14,467 nt of DNA from Deltaproteobacteria bacterium (lineage in GTDB: Bacteria; Desulfobacterota; GWC2-55-46; S146-70), in assembly GCA_015492395.1 (NCBI GenBank), contig WGFD01000116.1, forward strand, positions 1 to 14,467, written 5' to 3'. Position numbers and translations under genes: made by a program. Shown piece by piece: positions 1-7,374 of the stretch; position 1 is the stretch's first letter, and every line of letters starts with the position of its first letter. The notes beneath the pieces were generated by a model that did not search any database, was not told the DNA's origin, and was given only the letters and a program-made list of their open reading frames with translations.

Positions 1-262
1 GAAGGATGGCATCAGGTCTCTCCCTCTCTATTATCTTCTCGACCACCCCATGAGTAATCGGCTCTATATAAGTCCTGTCGGCGAAGTCCGGATCTGTCAT
101 GATCGTTGCAGGATTAGAGTTTACCAGAACGACTCCGTAGCCGTCATCCTTCAACGCCTTGCATGCCTGTGTACCTGAATAGTCGAACTCACAGGCCTGC
201 CCGATGACTATCGGCCCGGATCCGATTATGAGCACCTTCTCTATATCCTCTCTCTTAGGCAA
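1..262 (-). CDS. carB: Carbamoyl-phosphate synthase large subunit, N-terminal part (cut by window edge)
   Basis: Only the first 87 codons are present. The protein begins [20 protein letters not shown] and continues with [17 protein letters not shown] and [20 protein letters not shown]. This is the canonical start of the first ATP-grasp half of CarB, with the GSGP phosphate loop and the SNPATIMTD segment. CarB combines bicarbonate, ammonia delivered from CarA and two ATP to make carbamoyl phosphate for pyrimidine and arginine synthesis. The start is TTG at 262-260. It has a GGAGG four bases upstream, and the N-terminus from there matches the family; no ATG fits. An 86-bp gap separates it from the preceding 226-residue gene, a loose joint in an otherwise overlapping operon. 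It is the last visible gene of the pyr operon, and the rest lies outside the window. Confidence 0.96.
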   Translation of the reverse strand, partial: MPKREDIEKVLIIGSGPIVIGQACEFDYSGTQACKALKDDGYGVVLVNSNPATIMTDPDFADRTYIEPITHGVVEKIIERERPDAIL

Positions 263-348
263 TACCCCTCCACCCAGATACGACTGTTTTAGACTCCTGA
301 CGACCCACCGTGTGAGCGGCAGTCACGCTGCAACTGCTTGCGGTAACA

Positions 349-1029
349 TTATGGGAAGTAGACTCGGCTTCCTTTCGCATTACCTTCCTTCAGCATCCCA
401 CTTTTCATCAACCGGTATATCTTTTTTACTCCGGTATTACGATATCTTTCGCACATACTCTTCAGTCTGTGGAGGTTGTCTATCAACCGGAGCGGGTCCC
501 AATTATCATCAAGTCTGGCATCCATAAACTCTTCGCATATTATCCCATACATATCTCCTGGATAAAACCGGAAGACACCGGTAGACATGCGCCGGCCATA
601 AAAATTGACAAGCCTGGTCTCTACAATATCGCCGCGCTCAAATACGGTGTCAGCTCCTGCAATCCTGTATAGCTCGCCGGAAAAAAGGTCCTTTAGCTTT
701 ACCTCTCCATTCTTTCCTCCCTTTACCAGGAACATGCTCCGACGGTTCTGTATGATATGCCTGTAGGCCTCATCTTCACCACTGTCATAAAGGGCCTTTT
801 CCATATAGTGTTCCATAGGGGGAACACCTGCCGAAGCCAGCGGCCTTTCGAAGATAAACCAATCGAAGAAGAACGCCAACCTGTCTTCACGACCCTCACC
901 ATTCAGCTCACCCCCCTTCGCCCCGAACTCTTCCTGCGCCCTCAATATCTCCTCTTTATATCTTTCAGAGACGAAGTAGCCCTTCAGCTTCTCAAGGTAA
1001 AACTCTAAATCATTGTCTTCCCGTACCAT
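349..1029 (-). CDS. Unrecognised 226-residue protein inserted between carA and carB
   Basis: I do not recognise a named family. The protein is soluble, charged and has no signal peptide or membrane segment. Residues 1-60 are predicted helical and rich in Lys/Glu and aromatics (EEILRAQEEF, FFFDWFIFERPL). Residues 95-165 look like a small beta-barrel: an RRSMFLVKGG strand, then KLKDLFSGELYRI, then VFERGDIVETRLVNF and GVFRFYPGDM. This resembles the OB-like end domain of poorly characterised bacterial proteins. The tail (170-226) is basic and helical. The ATG lies two bases after the carA stop, so it is co-transcribed and probably translationally coupled. Because the two flanking genes encode the two subunits of one enzyme, a role in CarA-CarB assembly, or in nucleotide or RNA binding, is possible. 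That is inference from position only. The gene itself is clearly real, from its length, spacing and codon use. Confidence 0.85.
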   Translation of the reverse strand: MVREDNDLEFYLEKLKGYFVSERYKEEILRAQEEFGAKGGELNGEGREDRLAFFFDWFIFERPLASAGVPPMEHYMEKALYDSGEDEAYRHIIQNRRSMFLVKGGKNGEVKLKDLFSGELYRIAGADTVFERGDIVETRLVNFYGRRMSTGVFRFYPGDMYGIICEEFMDARLDDNWDPLRLIDNLHRLKSMCERYRNTGVKKIYRLMKSGMLKEGNAKGSRVYFP

Positions 1030-1031
1030 AG

Positions 1032-2159
1032 CTAGGAATACCCCACCATCTCGCAGAACCTGCCGAAGATATACGCGGAATCGTTGGGACCAGGAGCCGC
1101 CTCCGGGTGGTATTGGACGGAGAGCAACCGGTGTTCCCCGTGAACCAGTCCTTCAACGGTATCATCATTCAGGTTTACATGGGTAATCTCCGCCAGACCC
1201 TCCAGAGAGCCGGCATCAACTGCAAAGCCGTGGTTCTGAGAGGTTATCTCCACCTTGCCAGTAGCTACGTCAAAAACGGGCTGGTTTCCTCCCCTGTGGC
1301 CAAACTTGAGCTTATATGTTCTCCCGCCAAGAGCAAGGGCCAGGATCTGATGGCCGAAACATATCCCAAGGATAGGCATCTTGCCTATCAGCAGTCTTAC
1401 GTTATCTATGGCGTATGTCACAGCTGACGGGTCTCCAGGTCCATTAGAGAGGACTACCCCCACCGGATCCATCGCAAGCACATCTTCGGCCTGGGAGGAT
1501 CCCGGCACCACCACTATATCGAAGCCGACCTCTACAAGATTTCTTAAGATATTGTACTTGACCCCGAAATCATAGACCACTACCTTTCTCCCGCCGCCAG
1601 TCCTCTCTTCACAGCGGCCGGGCTCAAACTTATAGATACCTTCACTCCAGCCATACGGTTCACGGCAGGTAACCTCCTTGACAAGATCCCTTCCGATAAG
1701 TCCAGGCAAATCGAGGGCTTTCTTCACCAGCCTCCCATAATCTTCATCAACTGTAGAGATCACCCCCTCCATGGCCCCCTTATCCCTGATATGCCTTGTC
1801 AGCGCCCGCGTATCAAGGCCATAGATACCAACTATTCCGTACCTTTCAAGGTACTTCTCGAGGCTCTGCGTGGAGCGCCAACTGCTTGAAGAGCTGGATG
1901 GTTCCTTGACTATAAAACCGGCCAGCCACGGCCTGTCGGACTCCGCATCAAACTCGTTCGTCCCGTAATTCCCAATCTGGGTATAAGTCATAACGACCAT
2001 CTGTCCCCTGTAAGAAGGGTCTGTCAATACTTCCTGGTAACCGCATATTGATGTGTTGAAGACTACTTCACCCGACACTTCGCCCGTGGCACCGAACGAG
2101 TATCCTTCAAAAACGGTACCATCGGCAAGGGCCAGGACCGCCCTCTTTCGCCTATCCAC
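1032..2159 (-). CDS. carA: Carbamoyl-phosphate synthase small subunit (glutamine amidotransferase)
   Basis: This 375-residue protein has the usual family length. CarA hydrolyses glutamine and channels the ammonia to CarB. The N-terminal CPSase_sm domain (about 1-135) shows LADGTVFEGYSFG, GEVVFNT and GYQEVLTDPSY. The class I glutamine amidotransferase domain (about 190-372) holds the nucleophile elbow GICFGH (Cys267), the oxyanion region SNGPGDP (238-244), and the triad partners His351 and Glu353 in QYHPEAAPGP. The start is GTG at 2159, with GGTGG six bases upstream. It overlaps the pyrC stop by eight bases (GTGGATAG), which implies translational coupling. One small oddity is a run of six serines at 88-93, just before the conserved WRSTQSL, where relatives usually have a short Pro/Ser/Asn turn. 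The gene stands third after pyrR. Confidence 0.98.
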   Translation of the reverse strand: MDRRKRAVLALADGTVFEGYSFGATGEVSGEVVFNTSICGYQEVLTDPSYRGQMVVMTYTQIGNYGTNEFDAESDRPWLAGFIVKEPSSSSSSWRSTQSLEKYLERYGIVGIYGLDTRALTRHIRDKGAMEGVISTVDEDYGRLVKKALDLPGLIGRDLVKEVTCREPYGWSEGIYKFEPGRCEERTGGGRKVVVYDFGVKYNILRNLVEVGFDIVVVPGSSQAEDVLAMDPVGVVLSNGPGDPSAVTYAIDNVRLLIGKMPILGICFGHQILALALGGRTYKLKFGHRGGNQPVFDVATGKVEITSQNHGFAVDAGSLEGLAEITHVNLNDDTVEGLVHGEHRLLSVQYHPEAAPGPNDSAYIFGRFCEMVGYS

Positions 2160-3435
2160 TGTATACCACCTTCCCGGCTACTATCGTGGTCACCACTTTA
2201 CACTTCATCTTCCAGCCACTAAACGGGGTATTACGCCCCTTTGAAAAGAACCTCTCAGGATCGACCAGCCATTCCTTTCCTGGATCGACAATAGCGATAT
2301 CCGCATCACCACCTACCGCTATACTCCCTTTATCGATACCCAGAATATCCGCCGGTCCGGAGGTCATCCGAAGGATCGCGCAGTCTCGACTAATAATACC
2401 GTTTTCCACCAAACCCCATACAAGGGAAAGTGCGGTTTCCAGGCCCACTATCCCATTCGCAGCATTATCGAACTCAACATCCTTCTCGATAGGTGAGTGT
2501 GGGGCATGATCCGTAGCTATACAATCTATCACCCCGTCCCTCAAACCTTCAATCAGCGCCTCCACATCCTCCCGACCCCTCAAAGGCGGCTTCATCTTCG
2601 CGTCGGTATTATAACCTATCACGGCCTCATCTGTAAGCGTTATATGGTGCGGAGTTACCTCTGCGGTAACATTCACGCCCCTCTCCTTGGCCATCCTGAC
2701 GAGGTCTACGGTACCGGCGGTACTCGCATGGGCTATATGCAACCGTCCGCCGGTCAGCTCGGCCAGCATTATATCCCTCGCCACCATGGCCTCCTCGGCG
2801 ACCCTGGTGATCCCTTTCAGTCCCAACCTCGTAGCCGTGAACCCTTCATGCATGACACCGCCGTCGGCTATCAACGTATCTTCACAATGGCTTATGACCG
2901 GCATACTAAAGAGCTTTGAATACTCAAGAATCCGCCGCATCAGTCCACCATCCGCTATAGGCATGCCATCGTCCGACAGGGCTACGCACCCGGCCATCTT
3001 CAGCTCACCGGCATTCGACACGACCTCGCCACCTAATCCCTTCGTCGCCGCGCCAACTGGAAATACATTAACACCCCCCCTGGCCCGCTCCATGATATAC
3101 CTAGTCACCGACTCATTGTCATTTACAGGTTCCGTGTTCGCCATGCAGGCAACACTCGTAAACCCTCCCGCGGCGGCGGCGCACATACCTGTCTTTATAG
3201 TCTCCTTATACTCATAACCCGGTTCTCTCAGATGCGTATGTATATCTATCAACCCCGGAAGGACATACAACCCCTTCGCATCTATCACATTTTCAGCCGT
3301 TCCATTACCAACCGAAGCGGTACAGGGTTCAATAGAAGCGATCTTGCCTCCGGAGATATAAAGGTCGAACAGGCCGTCCCTGTTGTTGGCCGGATCTATA
3401 ACCCTCCCATTCTTTACAAGCAGCCCGTCCATCAC
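2152..3435 (-). CDS. pyrC: Dihydroorotase
   Basis: The protein is a 427-residue type I amidohydrolase-fold dihydroorotase, which cyclises N-carbamoyl-aspartate to dihydroorotate. Zinc and substrate ligands are visible: HTHLREPG (His66 and His68), SDDG (Asp155/156, the acidic bridging position used by Bacillus-type enzymes in place of carboxylated Lys), His183 in ISHCED, His236 in HIAHAS, and the catalytic Asp309 in [16 protein letters not shown] near residues 401-408 is the typical C-terminal signature. The open frame begins at GTG 3435, immediately followed by ATG 3432, which overlaps the pyrB stop. The AAGGAG ribosome site is only two bases before the ATG, so the exact initiation codon is unsettled and coupling to pyrB translation is likely. 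All metal ligands are present, so I read this as the active enzyme rather than a PyrC-like structural partner of PyrB. Confidence 0.97.
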   Translation of the reverse strand: MMDGLLVKNGRVIDPANNRDGLFDLYISGGKIASIEPCTASVGNGTAENVIDAKGLYVLPGLIDIHTHLREPGYEYKETIKTGMCAAAAGGFTSVACMANTEPVNDNESVTRYIMERARGGVNVFPVGAATKGLGGEVVSNAGELKMAGCVALSDDGMPIADGGLMRRILEYSKLFSMPVISHCEDTLIADGGVMHEGFTATRLGLKGITRVAEEAMVARDIMLAELTGGRLHIAHASTAGTVDLVRMAKERGVNVTAEVTPHHITLTDEAVIGYNTDAKMKPPLRGREDVEALIEGLRDGVIDCIATDHAPHSPIEKDVEFDNAANGIVGLETALSLVWGLVENGIISRDCAILRMTSGPADILGIDKGSIAVGGDADIAIVDPGKEWLVDPERFFSKGRNTPFSGWKMKCKVVTTIVAGKVVYSG

Positions 3436-4364
3436 TCCTTGGCACCTCCTACAAGCAGATAGAAAAGGGCCATCCTTACCGCCACACCATTCTTTACCTG
3501 GTCCAGTATCAATGAATATGGACCATCTGCGACTTCCGGAGATATCTCTACACCCCTGTTAACCGGACCCGGATGGAGGATGGCCACATCGGGTGGCGCC
3601 TTCTTCAGCTTTTCAGTATCCAGACCAAAGACAAGGGAGTACTCTCTTATCGATGGAAAGAGTGGGCGATGTAATCTTTCAAACTGGACCCGGAGCATCA
3701 TCACAACATCGGCACCTACGATCGCCTCTTCCAGTGAATCAACCACACTGCAACCCAACCGTTCTATTCCAACAGGTATCATAGTCGGCGGCCCTACGAC
3801 CCTCACCTCCGCCCCCATCGTGCTGAAGCCATGGATATTGGAACGCGCCACCCTGGAATGAGCGATATCGCCGGCTATAACGACCTTCAGACCTTCTATC
3901 CTCCCCTTCGCATCATTGACTGTAAAGAGATCCAACAGCGCCTGACTGGGGTGTTCGTGGGTTCCGTCACCGGCATTTATTACCGGACACTTCAGGTACC
4001 TTGCAAGCATATGCGGGCCACCGGAAGATGCATGCCGTATGACTATGCAGTCCGGATTCATCGCCTCCAGGTTCTTTGCCGTATCCTTCAGTGTCTCCCC
4101 CTTCACCGTACTGCTGGTGGAAACCGAGATATTTATGGCATCCGCGCTCATCCTCTTCGCAGCTATTTCGAATGAGGTCCTGGTCCTGGTGGAAGGTTCA
4201 TAGAACATGTTGATGATGGTCTTACCCCTCAGTGTGGGCACCTTCTTTATATCCCTATCAGACACTTCCCTAAACGATTTTGCCGTGGACATTATAAGCT
4301 CTATCTCATCTCTCGACAGATCTTCTATGTCGAGGAGGTCTTTCCTCTTAAGCCTCAACGCCAT
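3432..4364 (-). CDS. pyrB: Aspartate carbamoyltransferase, catalytic chain
   Basis: The 310-residue protein has the standard length. It condenses carbamoyl phosphate with aspartate, the committed step of pyrimidine synthesis. The carbamoyl-phosphate loop [11 protein letters not shown] (56-66), STVKGE with the second-site Lys88, HASSGGP (111-117), [10 protein letters not shown] (136-145) with His138, and the aspartate-side motifs MMLRVQFER and [12 protein letters not shown] are all present. No regulatory chain (pyrI) is in the window. The ATG at 4364 sits directly against an AAAGGAG (zero spacing). A TTG at 4358 would have that site at six bases and give an N-terminus starting MRLKRKDLL, so the true start may be the TTG. 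The residues encoded from the ATG (MALRLKRKD) still resemble known homologues. The gene overlaps the pyrR end by 11-17 bases. Confidence 0.97.
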   Translation of the reverse strand: MALRLKRKDLLDIEDLSRDEIELIMSTAKSFREVSDRDIKKVPTLRGKTIINMFYEPSTRTRTSFEIAAKRMSADAINISVSTSSTVKGETLKDTAKNLEAMNPDCIVIRHASSGGPHMLARYLKCPVINAGDGTHEHPSQALLDLFTVNDAKGRIEGLKVVIAGDIAHSRVARSNIHGFSTMGAEVRVVGPPTMIPVGIERLGCSVVDSLEEAIVGADVVMMLRVQFERLHRPLFPSIREYSLVFGLDTEKLKKAPPDVAILHPGPVNRGVEISPEVADGPYSLILDQVKNGVAVRMALFYLLVGGAKE

Positions 4365-4902
4365 CTCCTTTCGGTATCACTATCACCTCACTTACACCGT
4401 CAACGTCTTCAAGGTGCACCTGGACATCTTCCTTGAGTGAAGTAGGGATATTCTTGCCGACATAGTCGGCCCTTATCGGCAGCTCTCTGAAGCCCCTGTC
4501 TATAAGTACGGCAAGTTGTATAGTCTTCGGCCTGCCAAAGTCAATAAGGGCGTTCATGGCGGCCCTGATAGTTCTGCCGGTAAAGAGGACATCGTCGAAA
4601 AGAACGACATGTTTCCCCTCTATAGATATGGGTATATCCGTCTCCTTAAGGGACGGCTGTTCCTCCCTGCGGCCCAGATCATCGCGGTACAGGGTGGCAT
4701 CAAGAGTGCCTATTGGCAGATGTACCCTCTCTATCTCATATATCTTCTCTTCCAGCATCCTCGCCAGATTAACCCCCCTCGTCGGAATACCAAGTATCAC
4801 AAGAGCATCGATACCCTTGTTCCTCTCGAGGACCTCATGGGCAATTCTGGCAAGGGCCCTTCTGATACCGGTGCCGTCCATTATGATCTTCTTTGCATCC
4901 AT
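4348..4902 (-). CDS. pyrR: PyrR, bifunctional pyr operon RNA-binding attenuator / uracil phosphoribosyltransferase
   Basis: This is a 184-residue type I phosphoribosyltransferase. The PRPP-binding signature [13 protein letters not shown] lies at residues 99-111. The LGIPTRGV loop (38-44) and the flexible LYRDDLGRR hood (71-79) are as in PyrR. The family senses UMP/UTP against PRPP, binds a conserved loop in pyr mRNA and promotes transcription termination; it also has weak uracil phosphoribosyltransferase activity. The assignment is strengthened by a matching RNA target in the leader just upstream (core at 5001-5014) and a terminator between that target and this start. The gene is first in the pyr operon. 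Its ATG follows the terminator U-run by about a dozen bases and has only a poor ribosome site (GAAAAG), which suggests low expression even when transcription reads through. Confidence 0.97.
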   Translation of the reverse strand: MDAKKIIMDGTGIRRALARIAHEVLERNKGIDALVILGIPTRGVNLARMLEEKIYEIERVHLPIGTLDATLYRDDLGRREEQPSLKETDIPISIEGKHVVLFDDVLFTGRTIRAAMNALIDFGRPKTIQLAVLIDRGFRELPIRADYVGKNIPTSLKEDVQVHLEDVDGVSEVIVIPKGDGVEA

Positions 4903-4915
4903 TACAGTCTTTTCA

Positions 4916-4952
4916 CAAAAACATACCCCCTAGACCCGCGGATCAGGGGGTA
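4916..4952 (-). terminator. Intrinsic terminator in the pyrR leader (attenuator)
   Basis: Read on the minus strand, TACCCCCT (4952-4945) pairs perfectly with AGGGGGTA (4931-4924). The stem extends inward through GATC/GGTC-type pairs to a CGCG loop, and TGTTTTTG follows at once. This is a strong GC stem with a U-run, lying 14 bases before the pyrR ATG, so it can only act on pyr operon transcription. Together with the PyrR-binding loop upstream it forms a standard PyrR attenuator. I could not fix the competing antiterminator pairing by eye. One short alternative stem, ACCTA/TAGGT (4991-4987 with 4969-4965), lies between the two elements. Confidence 0.85.
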
Positions 4953-4991
4953 ATTATACATTCCACCTAAAGACTTGCCGCACATGTAGGT

Positions 4992-5027
4992 CCCTTTCCT
5001 AACCTCTCAGGATTAAATTAAAAGGGG
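4992..5027 (-). promoter_or_regulatory. PyrR-binding loop (anti-antiterminator) of the pyr operon leader
   Basis: On the minus strand the core AATCCTGAGAGGTT (5014-5001) matches the known PyrR recognition consensus ARUCCNGNGAGGYU at every position. It is closed by UCC/GGA at the top and CCCUUU/AAAGGG below, separated by an internal bulge, which is the usual shape of the anti-antiterminator hairpin. The family mechanism is that PyrR with bound UMP stabilises this hairpin and frees the terminator hairpin downstream; with PRPP bound it lets go and transcription continues. The element begins only about seven bases after the stop codon of the upstream 117-residue gene (stop at 5036-5034). Confidence 0.9.
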
Positions 5028-5033
5028 CTGGTT

Positions 5034-5387
5034 CTATCTGGCCTTGATTGGTTTCACCGTATGTATATTGTAATAAAACGTCTTCTCGTATCTACCCGCG
5101 AAATCGACCGTAATATCATAGTCCAATGCTATATCTATCCTCTCGTAATCCCTGGTTATCTCGACATCCTCCTCGTCGAGGGATATACCCCATGTCTTCG
5201 CACTTCCGATGATATCCCTTAGAATCTCTTCATCACTATAGAAGTTGGCATTCTTGGCCTTTGTCTCAACCTCGTACTTTATCATATAGTAGCCGATCCA
5301 GGGAGGCGTCAGTTTTATGCCAAGATATATAAACAGCGCAATAAAGAGTATCCAAAGCCACCTTCGAATACCTATACTTGCGGCCAC
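5034..5387 (-). CDS. Small single-pass membrane protein, DUF4845-like
   Basis: A 117-residue protein with a short N-terminal basic stretch (IGIRR), one hydrophobic helix (WLWILFIALFIYLGIKL) and an extracytoplasmic soluble part. The pattern KLTPPWIGYYMIKYEVE followed by YSDEEILRDI, WGISL and YDITVDFAGRYEKTFYY resembles DUF4845-type pilin-like anchored proteins of unknown function; this is a resemblance seen by eye, not a search result. I start it at GTG 5387 because GGGAGG lies seven bases upstream and a TTGACT/TATGAT promoter would start transcription near 5406. ATG codons at 5417 and 5414 are the alternative (127 residues), but they have a poor ribosome site and would overlap that -10 box. 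It sits between the TatD/radical-SAM gene and the pyr leader. No functional link to either is evident. Confidence 0.75.
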   Translation of the reverse strand: MAASIGIRRWLWILFIALFIYLGIKLTPPWIGYYMIKYEVETKAKNANFYSDEEILRDIIGSAKTWGISLDEEDVEITRDYERIDIALDYDITVDFAGRYEKTFYYNIHTVKPIKAR

Positions 5388-5412
5388 GACGATACCTCCC
5401 ACTCGATTTTCC

Positions 5413-5442
5413 ATCATACACTCTTATTTGGACTTGAGTCAA
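5413..5442 (-). promoter_or_regulatory. Candidate sigma-70 promoter upstream of the small membrane protein
   Basis: On the minus strand, TTGACT (5442-5437) and TATGAT (5418-5413) are each one base off consensus with an 18-base spacer. Transcription would begin near 5406, about 19 bases before the GTG start at 5387. Because no clear promoter is visible between this gene and the pyr leader, this could also be the promoter that feeds the pyr attenuator. Seen by pattern only. Confidence 0.45.
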
Positions 5443-5533
5443 TACAATAATGACTCCGGACAAGACATGACAGGCCCGGGACAGATAACTAAGGCTATCG
5501 CTAAAGCTCCCCTGTGTCTTTTCAAATAGTCTA

Positions 5534-6928
5534 TCATCCGACTTCGTTATACTCCCTGACCCTGAAAGCAACACCGAGGTCATCTTCGGCCAGCCTTCTG
5601 CAAGCCTCTATATCCAATCCAGGCACTGACACAATAGATGCTGTCACCTTGGAGATATGCTTTCTGGCCTCTTTCAAGAACCACAGTATTGCAGGAAACG
5701 CCCTATCCCCAAAAGGGGTCTTTACGATCTTCCGGTAAGTCTCTGAATCAGGCGCATTGAGACTCACCGAGATTTCATCGACGAACTTAAGCTCCTGCAG
5801 CACATTTCTTCCATGGATCAGGTTTGCAAGACCGTCGGTATCTATCCTTATCCTGCAACCTCTCTTCTTCAGGAAGAGTCCGACCTCCTTGACAAGCTCC
5901 AGCCTGATAAGTGGCTCGCCGAAACCACAGAATACGATCTCCCTGAAATCCTGCGGGTCCGGTCCTATCGCATTCATCACATCACTGAAAGTAGGCTCGT
6001 ATCTGAGTCTGAGATAGTGCCCCTTCACCGTGAAAGACCTGTACTTAGCGCAAAATGTGCAGTAGTTCGTACACATGTTCGTTATGTTGAGATACAACGA
6101 ATCCCTTATCTTATATGCTATCTCCGGTCTATCTTCCCGGATATCTATGTTGAACAGATTCTTAGTATTTGATACAGTTATCCTGGCCACATCTTCCAGT
6201 GAAAGCCCCTTCAGACGTGCAATCACGCTTGCGGTTTCAATCATATAGACCGGTTCGTTTCTCTCCCCCCTGTGCGGCACCGGCGCAAGATAAGGAGAGT
6301 CGGTTTCCAGTAGTATCCTATCCACCGGCACTCTCTTTACCACTTCATGGATATCGGATGCCTTCGGAAAGGTCACAACACCCGTGAATGAGAGGAAAAA
6401 GCCCATATCCATACACGCCTTTGCCATCTCATAGCTGCCGGAAAAACAGTGCAACACGCCTCCGGTCTCACCCGCCCCCTCCTCCTTCAGAATTTCCAGC
6501 GTATCCTTTTCCGCCTCTCTCGTATGGACCACAATGGGCATACCCGACATCCTTGAAAGCTGGATGTGCCTTCTGAATACATCTTTCTGTACACCCCGGG
6601 GAGAGTTGTCGTAATAGTAATCAAGGCCGGTCTCTCCAATGGCTACAACCCTCTCGTACCTGGCAAGTCTCTTGATTTCATTGTACACACACTCTCCTGC
6701 ACCCTTGGCGTCATGTGGATGCACACCTAACGATATATAGATGTTCTTGTACTTCGCCGCAAGGTCCAGAGCCGGCTGAAAACCGTTATTGCTGTCCCAG
6801 CAACTCACGTTTACGATAGTATCCACCCCGGCATCAACCGCCCTTTGCATAACTTCATCTCGATCCTTATCGAACCTTTCGTCATCAAGGTGGGCATGGC
6901 TATCTATCAACTTATACTTATCCAACAT
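5534..6928 (-). CDS. Fused TatD-family metal-dependent hydrolase and radical SAM protein
   Basis: A 464-residue two-domain protein. Residues 1-262 are a TatD-type TIM-barrel hydrolase. Metal ligands are His11 and His13 (HAHLD), Glu99 (GETGLD), His135 (VHTRE), His160 (LHCFSG) and Asp210 (ETDSPYLAP). The family acts as a 3'-5' DNA/RNA exonuclease or quality-control nuclease, and its physiological substrate is often unclear. Residues 263-464 are a radical SAM domain with the cluster motif CTNYCTFC (Cys286, Cys290, Cys293), a GGEP-like FCGFGEPL (333-340), and SVSLNAP. This matches the TatD-associated radical SAM group, which is usually encoded next to or fused with TatD; its reaction is unknown. 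The fusion is one uninterrupted frame with no internal ribosome site that I could see. The start at ATG 6928 has AAGGAG eight bases upstream. It lies downstream of a gene-free stretch and upstream of the pyr region. Confidence 0.93.
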   Translation of the reverse strand: MLDKYKLIDSHAHLDDERFDKDRDEVMQRAVDAGVDTIVNVSCWDSNNGFQPALDLAAKYKNIYISLGVHPHDAKGAGECVYNEIKRLARYERVVAIGETGLDYYYDNSPRGVQKDVFRRHIQLSRMSGMPIVVHTREAEKDTLEILKEEGAGETGGVLHCFSGSYEMAKACMDMGFFLSFTGVVTFPKASDIHEVVKRVPVDRILLETDSPYLAPVPHRGERNEPVYMIETASVIARLKGLSLEDVARITVSNTKNLFNIDIREDRPEIAYKIRDSLYLNITNMCTNYCTFCAKYRSFTVKGHYLRLRYEPTFSDVMNAIGPDPQDFREIVFCGFGEPLIRLELVKEVGLFLKKRGCRIRIDTDGLANLIHGRNVLQELKFVDEISVSLNAPDSETYRKIVKTPFGDRAFPAILWFLKEARKHISKVTASIVSVPGLDIEACRRLAEDDLGVAFRVREYNEVG

Positions 6929-7057
6929 GACCTTTTCTCCTTAGTATTATCTCCTGCTTACAATTTACCACAGATGGGGTAGAGGAGAAAGGCGAATTCG
7001 GCACTCCGGTCGTAGCGACACGGCCTGCCGGAGATAAAAAGACTTCGGGGGAATGCG

Positions 7058-7073
7058 GTGGTTGCGCAACCAC
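7058..7073. repeat. 16-bp perfect palindrome
   Basis: GTGGTTGCGCAACCAC is self-complementary over all 16 bases. On the minus strand it is followed about 20 bases later by CTTTTTATC, too far for a standard intrinsic terminator. It could be a dimeric-protein operator for the downstream TatD gene, whose start is 130 bases away, or part of a dispersed palindromic repeat. Confidence 0.5.
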
Positions 7074-7241
7074 AGATACGCAGCAAATGAATATTACTCA
7101 GGATATTGCTTCAAGAAGCCGCCAAATAGTTGAAGATCCATAAGCCGGCTAGCAAGTTACGAACGCCTGCCTGTACGGGCAAACCACACACAGACAAACG
7201 CTTGGCGGACATCTCCATCCCTTGATTATTGAAACTCACTA

Positions 7242-7252
7242 CAGCAAGCTGC
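7242..7252. repeat. Short shared palindromic element, copy 1
   Basis: CAGCAAGCTGC, a CAGC-AA-GCTG hairpin, is repeated exactly at 11497-11507. The two copies lie in the gene-free regions on either side of the acl gene pair. Possibly the conserved core of a degraded dispersed repeat; two short copies alone are weak evidence. Confidence 0.3.
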
Positions 7253-7374
7253 AGACCCGCCGGTAGCATACAGGGGATTTCCTCATATAAGGCATAATCC
7301 GACTATATTCCGCTCTCAACGCATGTTCAGCGACGAAAAAGGAAGACAAAAGAGACCTAAACTATTTCACTACT

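Larger units (their letters stand above)
6929..7374. other. Gene-free, palindrome-rich intergenic stretch between aclA and the TatD fusion
   Basis: I see no gene or tRNA in these roughly 450 bases. They hold several short inverted repeats: CTCCGG/CCGGAG (7004-7009 with 7028-7033), the perfect palindrome GTGGTTGCGCAACCAC (7058-7073), AGCCGGCT (7143-7150), the near-palindrome TGCCTGTACGGGCA (7168-7181) and CAGCAAGCTG (7242-7251). A T-rich run read on the minus strand lies near 7335-7355, shortly after the aclA stop, but it has no convincing hairpin before it, so the acl terminator is not identified. The texture looks like decayed dispersed repeat elements. Confidence 0.5.

Noticed and set aside
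263..348. Extra small gene or regulator between the 226-residue gene and carB
   Set aside because: The 86 bases have no start with a ribosome site apart from that of carB itself and no clear hairpin with a U-run.
1881..1900. Serine run in CarA as a frameshift or repeat insertion
   Set aside because: The frame and flanking conserved motifs are intact and the serine codons are mixed (TCC, AGC, TCT, TCA, AGT), so it is a normal loop variation.
7004..7033. CTCCGG/CCGGAG hairpin as the acl operon terminator
   Set aside because: It is about 340 bases past the aclA stop, has an 18-base loop, and on the minus strand has no U-run after it.
6929..7374. tRNA, CRISPR array or insertion-sequence gene in the gene-free stretch
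   Set aside because: No cloverleaf ends, no regularly spaced direct repeats and no transposase-like frame could be found on either strand.
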